Shown here piece by piece: positions 1 through 6,273 of a DNA stretch of 7,470 nucleotides. The stretch comes from an uncultured Rhizobiaceae group bacterium (GTDB taxonomy: Bacteria; Pseudomonadota; Alphaproteobacteria; Rhizobiales; Rhizobiaceae), in contig CALDZZ010000011.1 in NCBI GenBank assembly GCA_937944075.1, positions 1-7,470 on the forward strand, written 5' to 3'. Below the pieces are notes generated by a model. That model had not been told where the DNA came from and did not search any database. It saw only the letters and a program-made list of their open reading frames with translations. Position 1 is the first letter of the stretch. Each line of letters starts with the position of its first letter. Both the position numbers and the translations under genes were made by a program.

Positions 1-1
1 T

Positions 2-478
2 TTTCTTGATATCTCAATGCCCGAGATGGGTGGACTGGAAGCTGCAAAGAAAATTCTGATGGTGAACCCTCATCAGAAAATCATTTTCCTGTCTGTTTAT
101 GACAATCCTGAATACATTCATGAAGCCTTGCGGATTGGTGCAAAGGGGTATCTTTTAAAGGATATTTCCCGCGAGGAAATGACCCTTGCTGTTAATGCTG
201 TCTATAATGGTGGAACATACCTTGGCTCAAAAGTGGCGCAAGCCTTTGATACTAAAAATGTACAAGACGAAAAAACCACAGACGTCTACAAACTGTCCAA
301 CCGAGAAAAAGAAGTGCTTGCAGAAATTGCCCTGGGTGTAACCAATCGAGAAATTGCCGAAAAACTAAGGATTTCGGTTCGTACCGTTGAAAGCCATCGT
401 CTTGCAATCCGAGAAAAAACAGGTGGCGGTAATGCTGCAGCCTTGTTCAAGATAGCAAATGAATTGGGGCTGGTATAA
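2..478 (+). CDS. LuxR/FixJ-type response regulator, 5' partial
   Basis: This is the C-terminal part of a two-component response regulator (NarL/FixJ family), a cytoplasmic DNA-binding transcription factor switched by phosphorylation from a sensor kinase. The reading frame is open to the left edge, so the true start lies outside the window. The Met codon at 17 is not the start, because the preceding codons read FLDIS and place the phospho-acceptor Asp (codon 8-10) in the classic LDxSMPxMGG motif. Further receiver marks are the conserved Ser of FLSVYDN and the conserved Lys of GYLLKD. After a short linker comes a LuxR-type helix-turn-helix, running from LSNREKEVL through TNREIAEKLRIS to VRTVESHR. 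Its target genes and partner kinase are not visible. It is convergent with ppdK and ends 21 nt before that gene's stop codon, so it is probably not co-regulated with the metabolic block. Confidence 0.93.
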   Translation, partial: FLDISMPEMGGLEAAKKILMVNPHQKIIFLSVYDNPEYIHEALRIGAKGYLLKDISREEMTLAVNAVYNGGTYLGSKVAQAFDTKNVQDEKTTDVYKLSNREKEVLAEIALGVTNREIAEKLRISVRTVESHRLAIREKTGGGNAAALFKIANELGLV

Positions 479-485
479 CCCCAAT
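463..485. terminator. Possible weak bidirectional terminator hairpin between convergent genes
   Basis: A 7-bp perfect inverted repeat (ATTGGGG at 463-469 and CCCCAAT at 479-485, 9-nt loop) spans the stop codon of the response regulator gene and most of the 21-nt gap to the ppdK stop. The position between converging genes suits a shared terminator. Neither side has a clear T-run, so it may only slow polymerase or be chance. Confidence 0.25.
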
Positions 486-499
486 CCGGAATTGCGTGC

Positions 500-3169
500 C
501 TAGGCAGATTTGTTTCTGATCGCAGACTGAGCCGCCGCCAACCGTGCTATCGGCACACGGAACGGAGAACAGGACACATAATCAAGCTTGATCGTTTCAC
601 AGAACTCAATCGAGTCCGGATCACCACCATGCTCACCACAAATACCCAATTTGATATCATTGCGCGTTGAGCGGCCTTTTTCTGTTGCAATCTTCACCAG
701 TTCGCCCACGCCGTCTACATCAATGGTCACAAACGGATCACGCTTGATGATACCCTTTGCCTCATAACTGGTGAGGAACATCGAAGCATCATCGCGTGAT
801 ATGCCAAAGGTTGTTTGCGTCAGGTCGTTTGTGCCAAAAGAGAAAAACTCGGCAGAGTTTGCAATTTCATGCGCCTGTAGCGCTGCACGTGGCAATTCAA
901 TCATGGTTCCAACCATGTAGTCTACAGTCTCTCCGGTTTCTGCCATGACATCCTTGATTACTGCGTCTATGCGCTCTTTTACATAATCAAGTTCGGTTTT
1001 CATGCCAACGAGTGGAACCATGATTTCAGGAACCACGGCCTTACCCGCCTTTTTGCCGGCTTCAATAGCGGCCTCTGTAATCGCCCTCACCTGCATTTCT
1101 GCAATTTCCGGATATGAAACTGCCAATCGGCAGCCTCTGTGACCCAACATCGGATTTGATTCCTGCAAGGCTACGTTGCGTCTGCGCAATATTTCTGCCT
1201 CAACCCCCATCGCCTTGGCGACTTCTTCAATATCCTTGTCTGTATGTGGCAAGAACTCATGCAAAGGCGGGTCCAACAAACGAATGGTTACGGGAAGTCC
1301 TGCCATGATTTCGAAAAGTTCGATGAAATCTGACCGCTGCATCGGCAATAGTTTAGCCAAGGCTTTGCGGCGGTCTTCTTCTGTCTCGGACAAAATCATT
1401 TCACGGGCAGCAATGATACGCTCACCTTCAAAGAACATATGCTCTGTACGGCAAAGACCTATGCCTTCTGCTCCAAAAGATCTGGCCGATTTTGCATCCG
1501 CAGGTGTTTCCGCATTTGTGCGGACATCCATACGGCGTAACTCGTCAGCCCATTCCATCAAATCACCGAAAGAACCTGATAGCTCAGGTCGTTGCATGGC
1601 AACCGCACCCAAAAGAACTTGTCCTGTTGAACCATCAATCGTCAAAACATCGCCTTTTTTGAAAGTATGTCCTGGAACACGCAATTCACCAGCTTCGTAG
1701 TCAATTCGGATACCGCCAGCACCGGATACACAAGGCTTGCCCATACCACGCGCCACAACTGCAGCATGAGAGGTCATGCCACCTCTTGCTGTCAGAATAC
1801 CTTCTGCAGCATGCATGCCGTGAATATCTTCAGGGCTTGTTTCCACTCGCACTAGAATTGTAGGGGTTCCCTCACCCTTCATTTTCTCGGCGTCTTCAGA
1901 ATTGAATACCACATGTCCTGTCGCAGCACCTGGCGAAGCCGGAAGGCCATTGCCGATCACCGTTTTTTCTGCCTTTGGATCAATTGTCGGGTGCAAGAGT
2001 TGATCGAGTGATGCCGGTTCGACACGCAGTACAGCTTCTTCCTTTGTAATCAGATCCTCATTAGCCATTTCAACAGCGATACGAAGTGAAGCCTTTGCTG
2101 TTCGTTTGCCAGCACGGGTCTGGAGCATCCAGAGCTTGCCTTTTTCGATCGTAAATTCCAGATCCTGCATATCGCGGTAATGTTGTTCAAGCTTGTCCGC
2201 AGTTGCCACAAATTCAGCAAATGCTTCAGGCATCAAATTCTCAAGCGAGGGCATTTCAGATCCGGCTGCAATGCGTGCTTCTTCTGTCAAATCCTGAGGT
2301 GTGCGAATGCCGGCAACGACGTCTTCACCTTGCGCGTTTACAAGAAACTCACCATAGAGTTTGTTCTCACCAGTTGACGGATTACGGGTAAAGGCAACGC
2401 CTGTTGCAGAGCTGTCGCCCATGTTGCCGAACACCATCGCCTGTACGTTAACGGCTGTTCCCCATTCCACTGGAATGTTGTGTAACTTGCGATAAGTATT
2501 GGCTCTTGCATTCATCCATGAAGCGAAGACAGCACCAACGGCACCCCAAAGTTGTTGTTGCGGATCCTGCGGGAACGGTTTGCCCAAGGCTTCCTCGACG
2601 CTTGCAAGATAACGTTTTACGACATCTTTCCAGTCATCAGCACTAAGATCAGTGTCCTGAGAGTAACCGTTGTTATCCTTTGTGTCTTCCAGAATGTCTT
2701 CAAAGATGCCATGATCAACACCTAATACAACGTCAGAATACATCTGGATAAAACGGCGATAGCTGTCATAGGCGAATCTCGCATCGTCAGCCTCGATAGC
2801 CATGGCTTCAACGGTTTGATCATTCAATCCGAGATTCAAGACTGTATCCATCATGCCCGGCATGGATGCACGCGCACCAGACCTTACAGAAACCAGAAGC
2901 GGGCTTTTGGCATCTCCAAACTTTCGCCCTGTAGCAACTTCAATGGTACCAAGTGCGGCAACCATTTGATCGCCCAGTTCCTTTGGATATTCCTCGTTGT
3001 TGGCGTAGTACCAGTTACAAGCTTCAGTCGTGATGGTAAAGCCGGGAGGAACAGGCAAGCCCAGCGAGCTCATTTCTGCCAGATTGGCCCCTTTACCACC
3101 CAATAGTTCTTTCATGCCTGATTCACCCTCAGCACTACCGTTGCCAAAGGTGTAAATCCATTTGCTCAT
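500..3169 (-). CDS. ppdK: Pyruvate, phosphate dikinase
   Basis: PPDK catalyses the reversible reaction pyruvate + ATP + Pi = PEP + AMP + PPi in the cytoplasm, supplying PEP for gluconeogenesis or pyruvate for catabolism. The 889-aa product has the full family layout. The N-terminal nucleotide-binding part (about 1-350) begins with GGKGANLAEM and has RSGARASMPGMMDT at 96-109. The central swivelling phosphohistidine domain carries GGMTSHAAVVARG, with catalytic His468. The C-terminal PEP/pyruvate TIM barrel (about 535-880) shows CRTEHMF, RLLDPPLHEFLP, Glu758 of MIELPRAAL, FGTNDLTQTT, and the catalytic acid Cys844 in GICGEHGGDP. Thr466, two residues before His468, is the position modified by the PPDK regulatory protein in species that have one; no such gene is visible here. 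The ATG at 3169 follows a CGGAG ribosome-binding site 10 nt upstream. A strong terminator separates it from sucD, so it probably has its own promoter. Length and motifs indicate an intact enzyme. Confidence 0.98.
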   Translation of the reverse strand: MSKWIYTFGNGSAEGESGMKELLGGKGANLAEMSSLGLPVPPGFTITTEACNWYYANNEEYPKELGDQMVAALGTIEVATGRKFGDAKSPLLVSVRSGARASMPGMMDTVLNLGLNDQTVEAMAIEADDARFAYDSYRRFIQMYSDVVLGVDHGIFEDILEDTKDNNGYSQDTDLSADDWKDVVKRYLASVEEALGKPFPQDPQQQLWGAVGAVFASWMNARANTYRKLHNIPVEWGTAVNVQAMVFGNMGDSSATGVAFTRNPSTGENKLYGEFLVNAQGEDVVAGIRTPQDLTEEARIAAGSEMPSLENLMPEAFAEFVATADKLEQHYRDMQDLEFTIEKGKLWMLQTRAGKRTAKASLRIAVEMANEDLITKEEAVLRVEPASLDQLLHPTIDPKAEKTVIGNGLPASPGAATGHVVFNSEDAEKMKGEGTPTILVRVETSPEDIHGMHAAEGILTARGGMTSHAAVVARGMGKPCVSGAGGIRIDYEAGELRVPGHTFKKGDVLTIDGSTGQVLLGAVAMQRPELSGSFGDLMEWADELRRMDVRTNAETPADAKSARSFGAEGIGLCRTEHMFFEGERIIAAREMILSETEEDRRKALAKLLPMQRSDFIELFEIMAGLPVTIRLLDPPLHEFLPHTDKDIEEVAKAMGVEAEILRRRNVALQESNPMLGHRGCRLAVSYPEIAEMQVRAITEAAIEAGKKAGKAVVPEIMVPLVGMKTELDYVKERIDAVIKDVMAETGETVDYMVGTMIELPRAALQAHEIANSAEFFSFGTNDLTQTTFGISRDDASMFLTSYEAKGIIKRDPFVTIDVDGVGELVKIATEKGRSTRNDIKLGICGEHGGDPDSIEFCETIKLDYVSCSPFRVPIARLAAAQSAIRNKSA

Positions 3170-3208
3170 GACTGAATGTCTCCGCTAATTTAAAGCTAGT
3201 GATAGCGG
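3170..3208 (-). promoter_or_regulatory. ppdK ribosome-binding site within a small inverted repeat
   Basis: On the minus strand CGGAG (3180-3184) lies 10 nt before the ppdK ATG and is the likely Shine-Dalgarno sequence. It overlaps the 3' arm of a 6-bp inverted repeat, CCGCTA/TAGCGG (plus-strand 3182-3187 and 3203-3208, 15-nt loop). Folding in the mRNA would partly hide the ribosome-binding site. Six base pairs with this loop can arise by chance, so only the ribosome-binding site is well supported. No convincing -35/-10 pair was found in the short leader. Confidence 0.4.
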
Positions 3209-3224
3209 TGTATTAGTAGACTGC

Positions 3225-3277
3225 TTAAATAAGCGCAACCCGTTAACCGGGTAGATTAACGGGTTGCGCTCATTTAA
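3225..3277 (-). terminator. Strong intrinsic terminator after sucD
   Basis: A perfect 15-bp inverted repeat (AGCGCAACCCGTTAA at 3232-3246 and TTAACGGGTTGCGCT at 3256-3270) encloses a 9-nt loop. After one A/C mismatch the pairing continues for six A/T pairs (3225-3230 with 3271-3277). Read leftward, the GC-rich stem is followed by TTATTTAA, a modest U-rich tail, and preceded by AAATTAAAT. It starts about 30 nt past the sucD stop and lies before the ppdK start, so it should end the sucC-sucD transcript. The A/T flanks on both sides would also allow rightward termination, but no rightward gene reaches it. Confidence 0.88.
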
Positions 3278-3308
3278 TTTTCAATTCCGTAGGTAGTTTT
3301 TGGTAGTT

Positions 3309-4211
3309 TTACTTACCCAATGCAGACAAAAGTGTTTCACCAAGTTTTGCCGGTGATGGTGAAACCTTGATTCCGGCTGCTTCCATCGCTTCAATCTTGT
3401 CTTCTGCGCCACCTTTACCACCAGAAATTACCGCACCGGCATGACCCATTGTGCGTCCTGGAGGCGCTGTTCTGCCAGCAATAAATCCTGCCATTGGCTT
3501 GGAACGGCCCTTCTTGGCTTCATCAGCAATGAATTGAGCTGCATCTTCTTCTGCAGAACCGCCAATTTCACCAATCATGATGATGCTTTCAGTTTCATCA
3601 TCCGCCAGGAACATTTCCAGCATGTCAATAAATTCAGTGCCCTTGACCGGGTCACCACCAATGCCAACAGCCGTGGTCTGACCCAGACCTGCATTCGATG
3701 TCTGGAATACGGCTTCATACGTCAGGGTTCCTGAACGAGATACAACACCAACGGAACCTTTTTTGAAAATTGAACCTGGCATAATGCCGATTTTGCACTG
3801 CTCAGGGGTCAGGATTCCCGGGCAGTTTGGCCCAATCAATCGTGAGTTGGACTTTTCAAGTTTTGCTTTTACCTTGACCATGTCCATCACGGGAACACCT
3901 TCCGTGATACAGATAATCAGCGGTATCTCAGCATCAATGGCTTCCATGATGGCACCTGCAGCACCTGCGGGTGGAACATAAACCACAGAAGCATTGGCAC
4001 CCGTGCGCTCCTTGCCTTCTGCAACACTTGTGAAAATCGGCAATTCCTCACAGGATGCCCCTGTCCATGTTTCGCCTCCCTTTTTCGGGTGTGTCCCACC
4101 AACCATTTGTGTTCCATAATAGGCAAGCGCCTGTTCTGTATGAAAAGAGCCTGTTTTGCCGGTCAAGCCTTGCACAAGAATTTTGGTATCGCGGTCGATA
4201 AGAATAGACAT
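3309..4211 (-). CDS. sucD: Succinyl-CoA ligase (ADP/GDP-forming), alpha subunit
   Basis: SucD is the CoA-binding, phosphohistidine-bearing subunit of succinyl-CoA synthetase. With SucC it converts succinyl-CoA + Pi + NDP to succinate + CoA + NTP in the TCA cycle. The 300-aa product is full length. A Rossmann-type CoA-binding domain (about 5-100) contains VQGLTGKTGSFH and the alphaproteobacterial HPKKGGETWTG segment. GPNCPGI lies at 127-133, SRSGTLTYEA at 158-167, and IGEIGGSAEEDAA at 213-225. The phosphorylated active-site His is His257 in GRTMGHAGAVISGGKGG. The ATG at 4211 has GGGGA 8 nt upstream. It lies 32 nt after the exported-protein gene, so the two are very probably co-transcribed. Malate-CoA ligase (MtkB) is a related alternative, but the sequence follows the SucD pattern throughout as I recall it. 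Confidence 0.97.
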   Translation of the reverse strand: MSILIDRDTKILVQGLTGKTGSFHTEQALAYYGTQMVGGTHPKKGGETWTGASCEELPIFTSVAEGKERTGANASVVYVPPAGAAGAIMEAIDAEIPLIICITEGVPVMDMVKVKAKLEKSNSRLIGPNCPGILTPEQCKIGIMPGSIFKKGSVGVVSRSGTLTYEAVFQTSNAGLGQTTAVGIGGDPVKGTEFIDMLEMFLADDETESIIMIGEIGGSAEEDAAQFIADEAKKGRSKPMAGFIAGRTAPPGRTMGHAGAVISGGKGGAEDKIEAMEAAGIKVSPSPAKLGETLLSALGK

Positions 4212-4243
4212 TTATAGTTTCCCCGAATGGAATGGTTTAATCG

Positions 4244-4837
4244 TTAGATTTTCTCTTTGGACAGTATTGTCACGTTTAATAAATTTGCCCGGTTTTGCTG
4301 GTCAGACTTGAAGAAGACAAACACCTTGAAATCTTCATTCCCACCTGCCCACGTTGTCGTAAGCAAGTCACCATCTGGCACATCACTGCTTACTGGCTCC
4401 TTGCCAACAAGCGTATTCATGCGTCCAAGAATGATATCGGCATCATCTTCGCCATCGAGCACAATGGTACAAGCGGTGGCTGTGCCATCCTTGAACTCCG
4501 GAAAGTTTTTGTTGAATTGTTCACTTGGCGCTGATTGCACGACACCAAGACGATAAATGCGCTTGGACAACCGCACATCCCAACCTTCCAGATAGTCAGG
4601 ATTTTCCAAAGCCGTAAACTGTTTCAGATCTTCGCCACCCATACGCTCCCACGCAAAGCGGGTTGACATGTCCTCAATGTTCTTGACAACAGGCACTTGC
4701 GCATAACAGGCGCGGTTGAACAAGAAAACAGGATCAGTTGTTTTTTCAGGCACTTCAGATTGCTGCTGAGCAAGAGTGGATGTTGTCAGCATTGTCACTG
4801 CAAAAGCGGTAGTTGTGATATTACGGATAATGTTCAT
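4244..4837 (-). CDS. Exported protein of unknown function between sucC and sucD
   Basis: I do not recognise this 197-aa protein. The ATG at 4837 gives a clean secretion signal: MNIIRN, then a hydrophobic and Thr-rich stretch to about residue 20, and a likely signal peptidase I site after TLA (residue 23), with mature QQQSEVPEK. There is no lipobox Cys, so a soluble periplasmic protein is the simplest reading. The mature part has two cysteines only, Cys44 (FNRACYAQVP) and Cys123 (TATACTIVLD), which could form one disulfide. It has no transmembrane segment and ends in alternating strand-like sequence (FKVFVFFKSD, LLNVTILSKEKI), so a small alpha/beta fold is plausible. The gene starts 125 nt after sucC and ends 32 nt before sucD, implying co-transcription. 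A periplasmic protein has no obvious role in a cytoplasmic enzyme complex, so the link may be only positional. Function is left open. Confidence 0.82.
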   Translation of the reverse strand: MNIIRNITTTAFAVTMLTTSTLAQQQSEVPEKTTDPVFLFNRACYAQVPVVKNIEDMSTRFAWERMGGEDLKQFTALENPDYLEGWDVRLSKRIYRLGVVQSAPSEQFNKNFPEFKDGTATACTIVLDGEDDADIILGRMNTLVGKEPVSSDVPDGDLLTTTWAGGNEDFKVFVFFKSDQQNRANLLNVTILSKEKI

Positions 4838-4845
4838 TACTATTT

Positions 4846-4850
4846 TCCTT
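4846..4850 (-). promoter_or_regulatory. Ribosome-binding site fixing the start of the exported protein
   Basis: AAGGA lies 8 nt before the ATG at 4837, just ahead of the signal peptide. The same frame stays open to a TTG at 4915, but that would put 26 polar residues before the signal peptide and lacks a good Shine-Dalgarno sequence. The downstream ATG is therefore preferred. Confidence 0.7.
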
Positions 4851-4868
4851 GGCCATGAAGCTTCTCTG

Positions 4869-4962
4869 TCATTTAGAATTTTCAAGTTCATCACGGAGTT
4901 CTTCAAGTGCACCAATCATATCTTTGTTAGTGTCTACAATTTCGAACAAAAAGCTTGATTGT
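4869..4962 (-). other. Possible short coding remnant or peptide in the sucC-exported gene gap
   Basis: In the frame +1 to sucC, the minus strand is open from an ATG at 5042 (inside sucC) to a TGA at 4869, giving 57 codons. The part beyond the sucC stop reads like real protein: FEIVDTNKDMIG followed by ALEELRDELENSK, an acidic, heptad-like helix. An ATG inside this at 4919 would give only 16 residues, and none of the possible starts has a good ribosome-binding site. The TGA overlaps the ATG of a 10-codon frame that ends just before the exported-protein start. It could be a tiny translated leader, a decayed gene end, or chance. I do not claim it as a gene. Confidence 0.2.
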
Positions 4963-6156
4963 TTACCCCTTAACCGCCTTAACAATTTTCTGAGCAGCAT
5001 CGTCAAGGTCATCAGCGGCGACAACATCAACATCGCTTTCATTAATGATTTTTTTGCCTTCTTCTACCTTTGTACCTTCAAGGCGTACAACCAGTGGTAC
5101 TTTAAGTCCTACATCTTTCACAGCCGTTACAACGCCTTCTGCAATCACATCACAGCGCATGATACCGCCAAAGATGTTGACGAGAATGCCTTTAACATTC
5201 GGGTCTGAAGTAATAATCTTGAATGCAGCGGTAACTTTTTCGACTGTTGCGCCACCGCCAACGTCCAGGAAGTTTGCAGGTTCTGCGCCATAAAGCTTGA
5301 TGATGTCCATGGTTGCCATGGCAAGGCCTGCACCGTTCACCATACAACCAATGTCGCCGTCCAGAGCGATGTAGGCCAGATCGTATTTGGAAGCTTCGAT
5401 TTCCTTTTCGTCTTCTTCTGACAGATCACGAAGCTCCTGCAATTCAGGATGGCGGAATTCTGCGTTTCCATCGAATGACATTTTGGCATCCAACACGCGC
5501 AAATGACCATCCTTCATTACAATAAGCGGATTAACTTCGAGCAAGCTCATGTCTTTTTCTACGAAGGCATTGTACAAAAGCGGGAAAAGGGTTTCCGCGT
5601 CCTTGGCTGCGTCACCTTCGAGTTTGAACGCAGAAACCAGTTTTGCAACGTCATCTGACGTACATCCTGTTTCAGCCTCAATGCCAACTGTATGAATGAG
5701 TTCCGGCGTTTCCTCGGCAACGGCTTCAATGTCCATGCCACCTTCTGTTGAAGCGACGAAGGAAACCATTCCCGTTTCACGATCAACAAGAACTGAAAGG
5801 TAAAGTTCACGATCAATGTCAGCACCATCTTCAAGATAAAGACGGTTTACCTGCTTACCAGCCGGGCCCGTCTGTTTGGTAACAAGTGTATTGCCCAGCA
5901 TTTCTTTTACATGAGAGCGCACTTCATCAGGGTTGAAAGCAAGACGAACACCGCCCTTTGCGTCATCAGGTAATTCCTTGAATTTGCCCTTGCCACGGCC
6001 ACCTGCATGAATTTGGCTTTTCACCACATAAAGTGGGCCAGGAAGTGCGTCGATTGCGGCATCAACATCAGCTTCTGTCATGATCGGAATGCCTGCCGCT
6101 ACTGGTGCGCCATATTCTTTCAAGAGTGCTTTTGCCTGATATTCGTGAATGTTCAT
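4963..6156 (-). CDS. sucC: Succinyl-CoA ligase (ADP/GDP-forming), beta subunit
   Basis: SucC is the nucleotide-binding subunit that pairs with SucD in succinyl-CoA synthetase. The 397-aa product matches the usual alphaproteobacterial length. The N-terminal ATP-grasp domain (about 1-225) starts MNIHEYQAKALL and includes VVKSQIHAGGRGKGK (44-58), LVTKQTGPAGKQV (91-103), the metal/nucleotide site LLEVNPL (Glu207, Asn209) and LDAKMSFD (222-229). The C-terminal CoA-ligase domain has VNGAGLAMATMD (273-284), ANFLDVGGGA (294-303) and LVNIFGGIMRCD (325-336). The start at 6156 fits the conserved N-terminus, but no standard ribosome-binding site lies at normal distance; the nearest is CAGG about 13 nt upstream, within a hairpin. 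Unusually, sucD does not follow directly: an exported-protein gene separates the two. MtkA (malate-CoA ligase beta) is a paralogue, but its sequence as I recall it differs clearly. Confidence 0.97.
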   Translation of the reverse strand: MNIHEYQAKALLKEYGAPVAAGIPIMTEADVDAAIDALPGPLYVVKSQIHAGGRGKGKFKELPDDAKGGVRLAFNPDEVRSHVKEMLGNTLVTKQTGPAGKQVNRLYLEDGADIDRELYLSVLVDRETGMVSFVASTEGGMDIEAVAEETPELIHTVGIEAETGCTSDDVAKLVSAFKLEGDAAKDAETLFPLLYNAFVEKDMSLLEVNPLIVMKDGHLRVLDAKMSFDGNAEFRHPELQELRDLSEEDEKEIEASKYDLAYIALDGDIGCMVNGAGLAMATMDIIKLYGAEPANFLDVGGGATVEKVTAAFKIITSDPNVKGILVNIFGGIMRCDVIAEGVVTAVKDVGLKVPLVVRLEGTKVEEGKKIINESDVDVVAADDLDDAAQKIVKAVKG

Positions 6157-6214
6157 GGGAATAATTTACCTGTTTGCAGTAAAGTTGGAATCTCGCAAAC
6201 AGGTTTATTACCCC
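6157..6214 (-). promoter_or_regulatory. Imperfect hairpin covering the sucC translation start region
   Basis: A perfect 10-bp inverted repeat (plus-strand ACCTGTTTGC at 6168-6177 and GCAAACAGGT at 6195-6204, 17-nt loop) lies in the sucC leader. In the mRNA, pairing can continue outward through an AA/AA internal loop, four pairs (UAAU with AUUA), a small bulge and three G-C pairs. These reach the base next to the sucC AUG. The 3' arm contains ACAGG, the only Shine-Dalgarno-like sequence near the start. It could be an RNA element limiting translation, or the 10-bp repeat could be a two-half-site operator in DNA. Which one is not decided by sequence alone, and no promoter was confidently placed. 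Confidence 0.5.
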
Positions 6215-6273
6215 ACTCGCCTAATGGCAACAGGCATAAAGTAGTATTTTGGTGTGCAGAATTGAAAGACTGC

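Noticed and set aside
1176..1700. 174-codon open frame on the plus strand inside ppdK
   Set aside because: It is antisense to the highly conserved central region of PPDK, is Ser/Lys/Arg-rich, and has no domain motif; it is a mirror of the real gene.
3209..3270. Candidate ppdK promoter TTGCGC, 17-nt spacer, TAATAC on the minus strand
   Set aside because: Only three of six matches in each box, and the -35 part lies inside the terminator stem; too weak to annotate.
3291..3310. Two tandem copies of a 10-bp unit (GGTAGTTTT with one variable base) just past and overlapping the sucD stop
   Set aside because: Only two short, low-complexity copies, which fits chance or slippage. No regulatory role can be argued.
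3917..4126. Second minus-strand open frame inside sucD, and similar ones inside sucC and fdhA
   Set aside because: They overlap conserved, motif-bearing coding sequence in another frame and have no plausible product.
4838..4915. N-terminal extension of the exported protein starting from TTG at 4915
   Set aside because: It would bury the signal peptide behind 26 polar residues, uses a rare start codon with no good ribosome-binding site, and the ATG at 4837 has AAGGA at ideal spacing.
3309..6156. SucCD being malate-CoA ligase (MtkA/MtkB) of a serine cycle, suggested by the formate dehydrogenase and PPDK neighbours
   Set aside because: The lengths and the conserved wording of both proteins follow alphaproteobacterial succinyl-CoA ligase, and differ from MtkA/MtkB as I recall them. 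Context alone is not enough.
6215..6273. Possible terminator GCCT/AGGC after fdhA on the minus strand
   Set aside because: The stem is only 4 bp and is not followed by a T-run, so it does not support termination between fdhA and sucC.
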